Source: CAYUUW01 sp964448005
GTDB lineage: Bacteria > Patescibacteriota > Gracilibacteria > UM-FILTER-43-11
Direction of reading: 5' to 3'
Assembly (NCBI GenBank): GCA_964448005.1
Contig: CAYUUW010000006.1
Span: 1-45,711, forward strand
DNA: 45,711 nt
The number at the start of each line of letters is the position of its first letter. Within the stretch, counting starts at the first letter, position 1. The notes beneath the pieces are model-generated. The model worked only from the letters and a program-made list of their open reading frames with translations, searched no databases and had not been told where the DNA came from. This document shows positions 22,623-30,739 of the stretch, piece by piece. Position numbers and translations under genes: made by a program.

Positions 22623-24762
22623 GAGGCGGCGGGGGAGGGGCTAGGGGAAGGGGCTTGGGCGATTTGGCTTGGCGCTGCTTCGGGCAGGGCCGAGGGCGCC
22701 AGCGGGCTCTCTATGGATCCGTCCCCGGTCACCAGCATCTTCAGCTCGTGGATCTCGTAAGGCTCGTCCAGGTCCAGGAAGGGCTTGTAGAACCANNNNN
22801 NNNNNAGCGGGCTTCGGCCCGCCCCGTCTCGTCGTGCAGGCGGCTCCGGGTGCTGTCGGTCAGCTGGCCTTCAATGTCCAGCTTGGTGATGATCTTGCCG
22901 CCTCTCTCAGGCCCTTCCCCCAGCACCACGGCCGCTCGGGCTTCGCTCCCCAGCTCTTTCATGGCTTCCCATTCCATGGGGTCCCGGTAGAAGGCCCTCA
23001 GGTCGCTTTCGCCGATCCTCATTTTCAATAGGTTCAGCTGCCCGGTCACCTCCTTCTGCTTCCAGTTCCCCTCAAAGGTCTGGTACTGCGGGTTCAGCTC
23101 CAAGGCGCGGGAGAAGGTGGTCAGGCCCAGCATGGCCCACAGGCCGGGGCTTTGGGCCGCATTGATGCCCGCATTGCCCAGCCGCTCCAAAGGATTGCTT
23201 CCGCTCGCTTCGCTGTAGGCCCCTGCCAGATTGATGCCGGCTCCGGCCAGGCCCACGGCCTTGCCTAGGCTGATGCCCAGCCCGATCACGTTGAAGCCTC
23301 CCCGGAACAGGTCAGAACGGTTGTATCCGCGCTTTCGCGGGCTTTGAACCAGCTTGCCGCCCAAAATTTTGCCCTCCACTTTGGTCCGGGCCATCTCCTC
23401 CGCCAGGTTCATCTTTTTCCAGTCCGCCTCGTCGCTCCAATGCTCCACGCTGGCCTTGGCTTCGGCCCCCAGCATGATCAGGGCCCCCAGATCGGCGCCC
23501 TTCTTCCTGTCTTCGCCTTCCTCGTCTCCATGCTCCTGGCTCCAGCGCTCCTTGTATTGGTTTTGGCTCACCGCGATGGCGCGGAAGAGCTCGCCCCGGT
23601 CCTTGGAAAGCAGGATCGCCTTCTGCTGCTTGGGGCTCCCGGCCACGTAGCGCACCATCACCCTGTCCTGGGGGGCGGAGGCGCGCACTCGCCCCGTCAG
23701 CAGGGCTTGGCGGTACTCCAGGGCGTAAGGGGAATAGGTTTTTATCAGAGGCTCCATTTCGGGGTGGAAGGACTGGTCCAGCGATCGGATCAGATCCAGG
23801 GCTTCCTTGGGGCTCCGCAGGGCAGCTTCCCTCACGGCTTCCTTCAGGACCCTTTTGGCTTGCCCGGGCTTCTCTATGGGCGGCTGGGCTCCGCTCTTCT
23901 GGTTGGCCAATCGGATGAGCGTCTCGCTGTTGCGCCCCCGGATCGCCCCCTCCATCAGGTCCCCGGCGATCCTTTCCGTCTTGGCGAGCCACAGCTCGGG
24001 ATTCATCAGCGCCATGGCTTCCAGGGCCAGCAGGTCCTCCGCTTCGGAGCTGCCCAGCATGGCCATGAGGCTCTGCTCGTCGGGATAGGCCATCATTCTC
24101 AGCCGGGCCATCTCCTGGGCGTCGATCATGTGCCCGTCGCCGTTCAGGGCGGCGAATTGGGCGTACAGGCTTTCTATGCCGGATCGAATCACGGAAAGCT
24201 CCTCGGCGGAAGGCTTTCGCTCCTCGGCTTTGGCCTTTTCCCAAAGGTCCTCCAGCTGGCGCTGCATTCGGCTTTCCATTCCCAGGGCCAAGGCCATGGC
24301 AGCTTCCCTGTACTTGCCCTTGCCCACGCCCTCCGGGACGGCCAGCTTGGCGTTGCAGTACTTGTCGTTCAGTTCCACGATGTATTTGGCCAGCTTTGCT
24401 TGCGCCTCCAGCCTGCCCGCTTCGCCGTCCTGCTCCAGCTTCCCCTTCTGCTCAGCGGCCTGCCGATCCTCCTTGGCGTACTCCCGCGCCAGCTTCATGT
24501 TTTCCTTCTGGCTCTTTTCCAGCCGGCGGAGCGCCTGGGCGGCCAGCTCGGAAAAATCCGCCATTCCTATCCTCTCATCCATTCTGGCCTGGGCGATTTC
24601 GGCCTCGCCGAAGAACCAGGCTTCCTCCAGGGCGAAATCCGCGCGGTAGGCGGCCCCCAGCTGCTTTTTGATCGCCTCGGCCGCAGCGGCGTCCGGCAGG
24701 ATTCCCTTCAGGGTCTCATCCAGCGCCTTGAGGAAGGCTTCCGGACTCTGCTTTTCGGCCAC
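22619..24762 (-). CDS. Large helical protein of the secretion operon (interrupted by an assembly gap)
   Basis: Runs from about GTG 24762 to TGA 22621-22619. The 10-N gap at 22796-22805 shifts the apparent frame, but the true C-terminus is clear in the other frame: WFYKPFLDLDEPYEIHELKM, then a Pro/Ser-rich tail ending SPSPSPAAS. The protein is about 710 residues, mostly alpha-helical and charged (Lys/Glu/Ala), with a hydrophobic Gly-rich patch (VIGLGISLGKAVGLAGAGIN) near residue 500. No motif is recognised. GTG 24762 has no ribosome site, and reading upstream in this frame gives plausible protein, so it is probably the downstream part of the gene at 24708-25262, separated by a 1-base frameshift. 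Confidence 0.78.
22796..22805. other. Assembly gap (10 N)
   Basis: Ten N inside the large helical protein gene. The frames on the two sides do not match, so the real distance is not 10 bases. Confidence 0.99.
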
Positions 24763-25262
24763 TGGCGCCCAGGTTTCATCGGCGGATTCCTTCGCCTCTG
24801 GCGCCTCCTGAGCCTGCCTCTCCCGGCCTGTTTCCGCAGGGGCACGGCTTCCGGCGCCTGGTGGTTCAGCTCGATCTTGATCAGCTTTTGGCCGCTTCCG
24901 CTTGGCTTCAGGTAAAGCGATTGGACGAAAGGCGGGTGGTAGACGATCCAGAAGGCCTGGATCTGGTGGTAGGGATAGAACTGGTTGCGGTAGCGTAGGC
25001 CCAAGGCCTCTATTTTGGCTTGAGTGAGCCGGGGCTTGCGGCGGTGGGTCAGCAGGAAGACGGCCGCCAGCAGCGCAAAGGCCACACCCATGCTCCAGGA
25101 TCCGGTGGAGAAGGCGTAGGCCAGCAGTCCGGCCAGAACCAGTCCGGCGATGGCGTACCAGGCCTTTCCCCGCTCAAAGTGGGCGAATTCCGGCGTTTCC
25201 CATTCCAGCAGGGCTGCTTCCGGCTGCTCGGTGGGGGTGCTTTCTTGTTTCATGCGCGGCAT
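24708..25262 (-). CDS. Membrane protein with PH-like domain, probably the N-terminal part of the next gene
   Basis: Start ATG 25262 with Shine-Dalgarno AAGGAT and a strong promoter upstream. Residues 1-35 are polar, followed by two membrane helices (WYAIAGLVLAGLLAYAF and MGVAFALLAAVFLL), then a small beta-rich domain (RYRNQFYPYHQIQAFWIVYH) to about residue 140. After this the protein turns into an implausible Arg-rich tail (GRGRLRRRQRRRN). One extra C in the C4 run at 24839-24842 would instead lead into acidic sequence (PPAETGRERQAQEAPEAKE) and straight into the large helical protein. I infer one gene, 22619-25262, with a frameshift. Confidence 0.75.
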   Translation of the reverse strand: MPRMKQESTPTEQPEAALLEWETPEFAHFERGKAWYAIAGLVLAGLLAYAFSTGSWSMGVAFALLAAVFLLTHRRKPRLTQAKIEALGLRYRNQFYPYHQIQAFWIVYHPPFVQSLYLKPSGSGQKLIKIELNHQAPEAVPLRKQAGRGRLRRRQRRRNPPMKPGRQWPKSRVRKPSSRRWMRP

Positions 25263-25273
25263 TAAATCCTTGT

Positions 25274-25302
25274 ATTGTAGCAAAAAAAAGCCTAAAATGC
25301 AA
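25274..25302 (-). promoter_or_regulatory. Promoter of the VirB6-like operon
   Basis: Minus strand TTGCAT (25302-25297), 17-base spacer, TACAAT (25279-25274), 12 bases before ATG 25262. Divergent from prfA. Confidence 0.7.
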
Positions 25303-25345
25303 TGCGTTTCGACCCGGCGAGCGACAACCACCTGCATTTTCATTT

Positions 25346-26416
25346 ATGATCGAGAAGCTGCTTTCCATCCAGGCCGAATACGATCAGCTCATGGGCCAGC
25401 TGGGCGATCCCGCCCTGACGTCCGATCCCAAGCGCTACCGCGACCTGGCCCGGAAGGAGTCCCATTTGCGCCCGTTGATCGAGCTCATCCGGTCCCACCA
25501 GAAAGCCCTGGATTCCATCGCCGAGAGCGAGGGGCTTTTGCGGACGGAGAAGGATCCGGAATGGCTGAATTTGGCCAAGGAGGAGCTGGCCTCCGCCAGG
25601 CTGCGCAAGGATGCCCTGGAGCGGGAGATGAGGGTGGCCATGCTGCCCAGCGACCCCAACGACAGCAAGAATGTGATCATCGAGGTGCGGGCCGGGGCCG
25701 GGGGCGACGAGGCTGCGCTTTTCGCGGCCGAGCTGGCGCGCATGTATATGCGCTACTCTGATAGCGTTGGTTTTTCGACTGAAATCATGAACCGAATGGA
25801 TGCGGACAGCGGAGGAGTGAAGGAGCTGATTTTTCTGATCAAGGGCGCGGGCGCCTTTTCAAGGTTTAAGTACGAAAGCGGTGTCCATCGGGTTCAGCGC
25901 ATTCCTGTGACTGAATCTCAAGGCCGAATACACACCTCGGCGGCCACAGTAGCAGTCCTTCCCGAGGCGGAAGAAGTGGATATAGACATTAAGCCGGCGG
26001 ACCTTCGCATTGATGTGTATCGGGCCAGCGGAAATGGCGGACAAAGCGTTAATACCACTGAATCAGCCGTTCGCATCACTCATGTCCCCACAGGCGTGGT
26101 GGTGACCTGTCAGGATGAAAAATCCCAACTTAAGAACAAGAACAAGGCCATGTCCGTTCTCCGCTCCAGAATTTATCAGGCCGAGGAGGAGCGCTTGGCC
26201 AAAGAGCGAGGCGATGCCAGGGCTTCTCAGGTTGGAACAGGGGATCGGAATGAAAAGATTCGCACTTACAACTTTCCGCAAGATCGGGTGACGGATCACC
26301 GTGTTTCCCAAAGCTGGAACAACATTACAGGAATCATGGACGGCAACATTGAAAATATTATTGAGAAGCTCACTCTGGACGACCAGTCCAAAAAGCTGGC
26401 GGCGTTCGAGGGCTGA
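25346..26416 (+). CDS. prfA: Peptide chain release factor 1
   Basis: 356 residues, normal for the family. RF1 ends translation at UAA and UAG. The stop-recognition tripeptide PxT is PVT within RIPVTESQGRIHTS, and the GGQ peptidyl-hydrolysis motif lies in YRASGNGGQSVNTTESAVRI. The acidic GAGGDEAALFA motif is present. Many genes here end in TGA, so an RF2 must be encoded elsewhere. The first ~400 bases are GC-rich with the usual codons, while from about 25745 onward third positions become AT-richer, coinciding with the start of the functional core domains. Divergent from the secretion operon. Confidence 0.97.
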   Translation: MIEKLLSIQAEYDQLMGQLGDPALTSDPKRYRDLARKESHLRPLIELIRSHQKALDSIAESEGLLRTEKDPEWLNLAKEELASARLRKDALEREMRVAMLPSDPNDSKNVIIEVRAGAGGDEAALFAAELARMYMRYSDSVGFSTEIMNRMDADSGGVKELIFLIKGAGAFSRFKYESGVHRVQRIPVTESQGRIHTSAATVAVLPEAEEVDIDIKPADLRIDVYRASGNGGQSVNTTESAVRITHVPTGVVVTCQDEKSQLKNKNKAMSVLRSRIYQAEEERLAKERGDARASQVGTGDRNEKIRTYNFPQDRVTDHRVSQSWNNITGIMDGNIENIIEKLTLDDQSKKLAAFEG

Positions 26417-26469
26417 AGCTCCGGTGTCGGGCGGGAAAAAAGCGCGCGTCGTTTTTTGGCGCAGGGTGA

Positions 26470-26506
26470 AAAAGCCGATGCCCGACAGGTGTCGAGGATC
26501 GGCTTT
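26470..26506 (-). terminator. Terminator of cassette P1
   Basis: In the minus-strand transcript AAGCCGAT pairs with ATCGGCTT, followed by T residues. The 75 bases 26465-26539 match 27241-27315 at 74 positions. Confidence 0.85.
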
Positions 26507-26526
26507 GGGTGTAGCGCGTGCGAAGG

Positions 26527-27048
26527 CTACGCTTGCTCCGGTTTGGAGCGGGGGACCTGGTTGCAGGGGCTTGTCTGGATGTCCCGTAGGCGATCCAGCT
26601 CCCCGTAGGCTAGCACCAGGGTCCATTCGCCCTTCAGGGTGGGGAGGGCGGGGAAAGAGAACTGACCCCTGATCATGAGGGGCATGTCGGGGAACGTATC
26701 ATAGCGCAGCCAGAGCTCGTTTTCTTCGCCCTCCTCCGAAGGCGCCTCATATTCCCTGCTATCGTCCCCCAAGTACACGCTGATTTTGCTCTCTCGAGCC
26801 GCATTGCCCTTCCATCCCCGTTGCGCTTTGGCCAGCGCTTCGGCGGGGTTTCCTTGGACCAGGAGCAGCTGCCGGGGTCCTCCATCGCTTTCGAGGAGAT
26901 AGGCGCTTGCCTTTTCGTTGTCGCCCCATTCCAGCTCCTGGGCTTGCAGGAAGCAGACGAGCCGATGACCATGCCATTGGGGGCCAAGGCCGCCGTGAAC
27001 CGAGCTGAGGTGGATCCAGTTCGCTCCGGGAATTTCGATTTCTTCCAT
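26527..27048 (-). CDS. Hypothetical protein, cassette P1 of a second tandem pair
   Basis: 173 residues from ATG 27048 (MEEIEIPGANWIHLSSVHGG), with AAAGGA upstream as Shine-Dalgarno. It is a soluble, Trp-rich and probably beta-rich protein. It shares IPGA, GPQWHGH, ELEW, RGWKG, KISVYLGD and the C-terminus TSPCNQVPRS with cassette P2 at 27303-27848; overall identity looks like roughly 40 percent. No family recognised. It has its own promoter, structured leader and terminator. The 3' flank is almost identical to that of P2. Confidence 0.8.
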   Translation of the reverse strand: MEEIEIPGANWIHLSSVHGGLGPQWHGHRLVCFLQAQELEWGDNEKASAYLLESDGGPRQLLLVQGNPAEALAKAQRGWKGNAARESKISVYLGDDSREYEAPSEEGEENELWLRYDTFPDMPLMIRGQFSFPALPTLKGEWTLVLAYGELDRLRDIQTSPCNQVPRSKPEQA

Positions 27049-27106
27049 TCTTCGTTCCTTTCTCTTTCGGTGCGAGGGTTGATTTTTGTAGCCTTTCCGC
27101 ACAAGA

Positions 27107-27147
27107 GGCTACGCCGAAGAAAAAAAATTTTCGGCTTCGGCACAGCC
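27107..27147 (-). promoter_or_regulatory. Leader hairpin of cassette P1
   Basis: In the mRNA GGCTGTGCCGAAG pairs with CTTCGGCGTAGCC; the two differences from the P2 stem are both G-U wobbles. It lies between promoter and start, 60 bases before ATG 27048. Confidence 0.6.
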
Positions 27148-27190
27148 TCCGGCAAAAAGATACCAACCGATGCTGTCAAAGATCTTTAAT

Positions 27191-27219
27191 ATTATTAATG
27201 TAAATAAACACAATGTCAA
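27191..27219 (-). promoter_or_regulatory. Promoter of cassette P1
   Basis: Minus strand TTGACA (27219-27214), 17-base spacer, AATAAT (27196-27191). Confidence 0.6.
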
Positions 27220-27245
27220 TCCGCTTCCATGGGCCGCCATGGTGA

Positions 27246-27282
27246 AAAAGCCGATGCCCGACAGGTGTCGAGGATCGGCTTT
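27246..27282 (-). terminator. Terminator of cassette P2
   Basis: Same hairpin and T-run as at 26470-26506. It lies between the two cassettes, so each is a separate transcription unit. Confidence 0.85.
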
Positions 27283-27302
27283 GGGTGTAGCGTGTGCGAA
27301 GG

Positions 27303-27848
27303 CTACGCTTGCTCCTGGTCGGAGCGGGGAACCTGGTTGCAGGGGCTGGTGTTGATTTTCCTCGGCCGCTTGAGCGGACCGTGGGCAAGGGCGAGCGTCC
27401 AGGCGCCCCTCAAGTCCGGAAGGCCCAGGGAGGGTTCTGTGCTCCGGATGAGGATGGGCATGGCGGGAAAGTGATCGTAGCGGCACCAGGGCTCCATGGG
27501 GAAATCTTCCTTGGGAGTGCCCAAGAACTCCTTCCATTCGTCCCCCAAGTAGACGCTGATCTTCCTTTTCGAGCCGAAGCCTTTCCATCCCTGGCGGGCC
27601 CGAGCCATCGCTTGCGCGGAATTTCCTCGGATCAAAAGCAGATGGCATCCTTCGTCAGCCGATGCGGCCTTTGGCTGGCCTTTCTCGCTTTCGAAGACAA
27701 GAAGGGCCAAAGGGTTCTCGTCGTCGTCCCATTCCAGCTCTGCCACCAGCAGCCGGGCGAGCTGATGGCCGTGCCATTGGGGCCCTATGCCGTTGCACAC
27801 GGCGCTGCAGGAGAGCCACCTTGCTCCCGGAATCTGATCTTCTTGCAT
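27303..27848 (-). CDS. Hypothetical protein, cassette P2 of a second tandem pair
   Basis: 181 residues from ATG 27848 (MQEDQIPGARWLSCSAVCNG); the frame is open to 27914, but that part lies in the leader conserved with P1. It is a soluble, Trp-rich protein, a diverged paralogue of 26527-27048 with the shared blocks GPQWHGH, AELEW, GWKG, KISVYLGD and TSPCNQVPRS. Relative to P1 it has extra residues (KGQPKAASADEG) after the ELEW block. Function unknown. The identical stop position and terminator show that both copies descend from one cassette. Confidence 0.8.
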   Translation of the reverse strand: MQEDQIPGARWLSCSAVCNGIGPQWHGHQLARLLVAELEWDDDENPLALLVFESEKGQPKAASADEGCHLLLIRGNSAQAMARARQGWKGFGSKRKISVYLGDEWKEFLGTPKEDFPMEPWCRYDHFPAMPILIRSTEPSLGLPDLRGAWTLALAHGPLKRPRKINTSPCNQVPRSDQEQA

Positions 27849-27916
27849 TTTGCGCCAATCTTTCAGCGCTTTCCGCGCAGGGTAGGGGTTGATTCTTGTA
27901 GACCTTCCGCACAAGG

Positions 27917-27958
27917 GGCTACGCCGAAGGCAAAAGCATTTTCGGCCTCGGCGTAGCC
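27917..27958 (-). promoter_or_regulatory. Leader hairpin of cassette P2
   Basis: GGCTACGCCGA pairs perfectly with TCGGCGTAGCC, with further GGC/GCC and AAAA/TTTT pairing inside. A second small hairpin (CTTGT/ACAAG) follows. Within the gene-free stretch 27849-28187 I also see an AT-rich promoter-like area near 28050-28075 and a TATAAT (28101-28106) for gpmA. Confidence 0.6.
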
Positions 27959-28187
27959 TCCGGCAAGAAAGTTTTGGCCTGGTTTCTAAGGAGCTGGGTC
28001 ACTAGGATGTATTCTATAGGGCTTCAAGCGGGGTGAGCTGGCTTTCCTTGATATTTTTAATATTATTTCATTTTTCCCTCTGATTTTCCCCCGGTTCAGC
28101 TATAATCCATTGTGAAAACAATAGCGGGGCCAATATTGGAGCCGCCATTCAGTCCACCATTCGGATTTTATTTTCAAGTTCCAACCT

Positions 28188-28937
28188 ATGCACACGCTCA
28201 TCCTCCTGCGCCACGGCGAAAGCCAATGGAACCACGAAAACCGCTTCACCGGCTGGACGGATGTGGACCTGAGCGACAAAGGCGCTCAACAGGCCCATGA
28301 GGCGGCGCGCCTGCTGAAGGAGGCCGGGCTTGGCTTTGATCTCGCCTTCACCTCGGTGCTCAAGCGGGCCATCCGCACGTTGTGGATCGTGATGGACGAT
28401 CTGGATCTGATGTGGGTCCCCGTGCAGCGATCGTGGCGGCTGAACGAGCGCCATTATGGGGCGCTCCAGGGGCTGAACAAGGCCGAGACAGCCCAGAGGC
28501 ACAGCGCCGAGCAGGTCCATTTGTGGCGCCGCAGCTACGCCACGCCCCCGCCCGCCCTGGCCTTCGATGATCCTCGCCATCCCAAACATGACCCCCGCTA
28601 CGCCCAGCTTGCCCCCGATCAGCTGCCGGCCGCCGAGTGCCTGAAGGACACGGTGGAGCGGGTTTTTCCCTATTGGCAGGAATCGATCGCGCCGGCCATC
28701 CGTTCCGGCCAGCGGGTGATCCTGGCGGCCCACGGCAACAGCCTGCGGGCTTTGGTGAAATGCCTCGACGGCATTTCCGACGAGGCGATCGCCGATCTCA
28801 ACATTCCTACGGGCATTCCCTTGGTCTACGAGCTGGACGATGAGCTCCGGCCGATCCGGCATTACTACTTGGGCGCTGCGGAGGCAGCCCGAAAGGCGGC
28901 GGAGACGGTGGCCAGGCAGGCTAATAGCGGAGCTTAA
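28188..28937 (+). CDS. gpmA: 2,3-bisphosphoglycerate-dependent phosphoglycerate mutase
   Basis: 249 residues. Interconverts 3- and 2-phosphoglycerate in glycolysis. The phosphohistidine motif is LLRHGES (His9), followed by WNHENRFTGWTDVDLSDKG. LNERHYGALQGLNKAE holds the substrate-binding residues, and the second catalytic His is in AAHGNSLRAL (His182). All key residues are present and the length is normal, with a slightly long Ala-rich C-terminus. A TATAAT box (28101-28106) lies upstream. Single gene, not in a glycolytic cluster. Confidence 0.97.
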   Translation: MHTLILLRHGESQWNHENRFTGWTDVDLSDKGAQQAHEAARLLKEAGLGFDLAFTSVLKRAIRTLWIVMDDLDLMWVPVQRSWRLNERHYGALQGLNKAETAQRHSAEQVHLWRRSYATPPPALAFDDPRHPKHDPRYAQLAPDQLPAAECLKDTVERVFPYWQESIAPAIRSGQRVILAAHGNSLRALVKCLDGISDEAIADLNIPTGIPLVYELDDELRPIRHYYLGAAEAARKAAETVARQANSGA

Positions 28938-28996
28938 AACGCAAGCCTCTGCCTTGAGCTTTTTGCCGACCTCATGAGCTGAAGTTTTTTTGTTGT

Positions 28997-29431
28997 TCAG
29001 GGCCCCTTTCTTCCCGCCTCCATCACGGTCCGATAAACCTTTCGATTGTAATCCTGAAATCGACGCTCCAGCGTTTCCGGGCCATGGCCCAGGCTGACAT
29101 GCCCCAGGCTGAAAAGGTCATTGAGGGCCATGGCTACGGCGGGGCTTCTGTTTTTGCCCCTGGAACAATGGACCACAAGAGCCGAAGCTCGGTCCCTGTA
29201 TCGGGAAAAATCCCCGATGATCTCTTGGGCGATCTCTGGGGTAATGAGAATAGAGCTTGGCCTTTCAATCAAATCGTCGAAAACATACGTTGCGATTCTT
29301 TCGTAGAACGGCGAATTTTTCAGCTCAGGGATCGGAGGCTGCACATAAGTGCCAAAAATCCGGATGGCATAGGTGGGCTTTTGCGGTTCATGCTCCAGCG
29401 CGCCTCGCCAATCCAGAATGTTCAGGTCCAT
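28997..29431 (-). CDS. Cys-based (dual-specificity/tyrosine-like) phosphatase
   Basis: 144 residues. It carries the signature HCX5R-S in VVHCSRGKNRSPAVAMAL (Cys89, Arg95, Ser96). Such enzymes form a phospho-Cys intermediate. The N-terminal strand pattern (ILDWRGALEHEP) resembles predicted protein-tyrosine phosphatases of the type often called 'tyrosine phosphatase-like protein' in bacteria. The substrate is unknown; the gene lies beside a DUF1624 membrane protein, on the same strand. Confidence 0.82.
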   Translation of the reverse strand: MDLNILDWRGALEHEPQKPTYAIRIFGTYVQPPIPELKNSPFYERIATYVFDDLIERPSSILITPEIAQEIIGDFSRYRDRASALVVHCSRGKNRSPAVAMALNDLFSLGHVSLGHGPETLERRFQDYNRKVYRTVMEAGRKGP

Positions 29432-29494
29432 GGGTTTTTTAGGATGGAATGGGGGCTATTTTTGCCCATTGGACGAATCAAATCAAGCCCTTCT

Positions 29495-30223
29495 TCATTT
29501 CCCCATCCTCAATGCCAGCCACAGCAATCCCAGCAGAATGGGCTGATGGATGAGGTAGATCGTCAATGACCCTTTCCCCATCCAGGCTAGGATGCGCCCC
29601 AAGGATCCTGGAGCCCTCCGGATTAGCGGCTCGCCTTTGGGGTAGGCGGCATTTCCCAGGGCGATCCCCAGCAGGAACAGGCTGATGCAGGGGAAGAGGG
29701 GGTAGTAGTCCAAGGATTGGTAGCCCAAAGGGGGCGCTCCCAAAAAAATGCCCCACGCACCGCTCCAGTGAAGCGGCTCCAGCCAGATCCCCAGGGCCAA
29801 GGCCGCTCCTGCCAGACCAAGATTCAGCCACTTGAAGCCCGCCAGCCCGGCGCTGAGCAGAACGCAGCAGCCCAAAAAATGCAGGGTGCCGAACCAAATA
29901 GCCTGCTGGGGCCAGGCAAGGAGGGTCACTGCGGTGATCAGCAGGCCCCAGGCAATGAGCTGAAGGCCCCGCTTGAGCTGCCTCCTGAAATAATCGCCTC
30001 TTTCATAGCGCCTTCGGATCAGAGCGCTGGCAATTCCCGCCAAAGCAATGAACAGCGCAGCGGAAACTCGCCCCCCTGCGTACCACAGTCCGTTTTGGGA
30101 ATCGATGGGCTGATGGAAAAAGAAATCCAAGTCAAAAACAGCGTGGTAGGCCGCCATCAGCACGATGGCTCCTCCCCGCAGGGCATCGATTTCCCAAAGG
30201 CGCGGAGGGCGGATGGCATTCAT
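29495..30223 (-). CDS. DUF1624 (HGSNAT-like) membrane acyltransferase
   Basis: 242 residues with seven or so membrane helices. The family start RLWEIDALRGGAIVLMAAYH, a following FDLDFFF, and the C-terminal SLTIYLIHQPILLGLLWL are characteristic of DUF1624, the heparan-alpha-glucosaminide N-acetyltransferase-like catalytic domain. Members are thought to move acyl groups across the membrane onto sugars. The real substrate is unknown. It is not close to surface polysaccharide genes. Confidence 0.88.
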   Translation of the reverse strand: MNAIRPPRLWEIDALRGGAIVLMAAYHAVFDLDFFFHQPIDSQNGLWYAGGRVSAALFIALAGIASALIRRRYERGDYFRRQLKRGLQLIAWGLLITAVTLLAWPQQAIWFGTLHFLGCCVLLSAGLAGFKWLNLGLAGAALALGIWLEPLHWSGAWGIFLGAPPLGYQSLDYYPLFPCISLFLLGIALGNAAYPKGEPLIRRAPGSLGRILAWMGKGSLTIYLIHQPILLGLLWLALRMGK

Positions 30224-30402
30224 TTTTTTCGGATTCCTCCTAGGCCTCCCTCAGTGTAGGCGAAAAACGCCGATCCATAAAGGGCGCTCAGCGCGGCGCT
30301 GCGCCTGGGCGGAAATCACCCCCTCCTTCCAGCGCCTCTCGCTGCCCGGAAGGAAAAAGATATTTTCGATTAAAAGCCTTTCCCTAAGCCGTTTTGCAGC
30401 GC

Positions 30403-30431
30403 TTGACACCCCTATACCCATGCTGTAAACT
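30403..30431 (+). promoter_or_regulatory. Promoter of the 43-aa basic protein gene
   Basis: TTGACA (30403-30408), 17-base spacer, TAAACT (30426-30431). Confidence 0.65.
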
Positions 30432-30491
30432 CTCACCAGTTTTTCACAGGACACCCTCCTGCTTTAGCACCTTAAGCTTCCTCAAAATCTC

Positions 30492-30623
30492 ATGACCAAC
30501 AGAAACAGCCACGGCCACGGGGTCTACAACAAGGAAAACAGGAGCAAGCTGCGCGACAGGCGCAACAAGGCCAAAGCTTCGGCCCGCAAAGCCGATCGCC
30601 GCGCCGTTATGGCGGCCTCCTGA
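30492..30623 (+). CDS. Small highly basic protein, 43 aa
   Basis: ATG 30492 to TGA 30623. The protein starts MTNRNSHGHGVYNKENRSK and continues with many Arg, Lys and Ala (RRNKAKASARKADRRA). About a third of its residues are basic, which suggests nucleic-acid or ribosome binding. It has its own strong promoter at 30403-30431, and another promoter starts 9 bases after its stop. It is not a ribosomal protein I recognise. The codon usage fits the neighbours. Confidence 0.6.
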   Translation: MTNRNSHGHGVYNKENRSKLRDRRNKAKASARKADRRAVMAAS

Positions 30624-30631
30624 TTTTTTGT

Positions 30632-30660
30632 TTGACAAATCTTTTCAAGGCTTTTAGAAT
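30632..30660 (+). promoter_or_regulatory. Promoter of the sigma4-HARE gene
   Basis: TTGACA (30632-30637), 17-base spacer, TAGAAT (30655-30660), about 80 bases before ATG 30740. Confidence 0.7.
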
Positions 30661-30739
30661 GACTCCCTTTTGCCCGCTCCGGCCCTCCGGCCCGCTCCGA
30701 GCAAAAACCCTTCGCCTTTATCGCTAACTTCATTCACCG

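Noticed and set aside
27851..27914. Upstream in-frame extension of cassette P2, and a conserved RKxYKNQP-coding leader
   Set aside because: The leader is conserved between P1 and P2, but the encoded peptide is in different frames relative to the genes, so RNA conservation explains it better than a protein extension.
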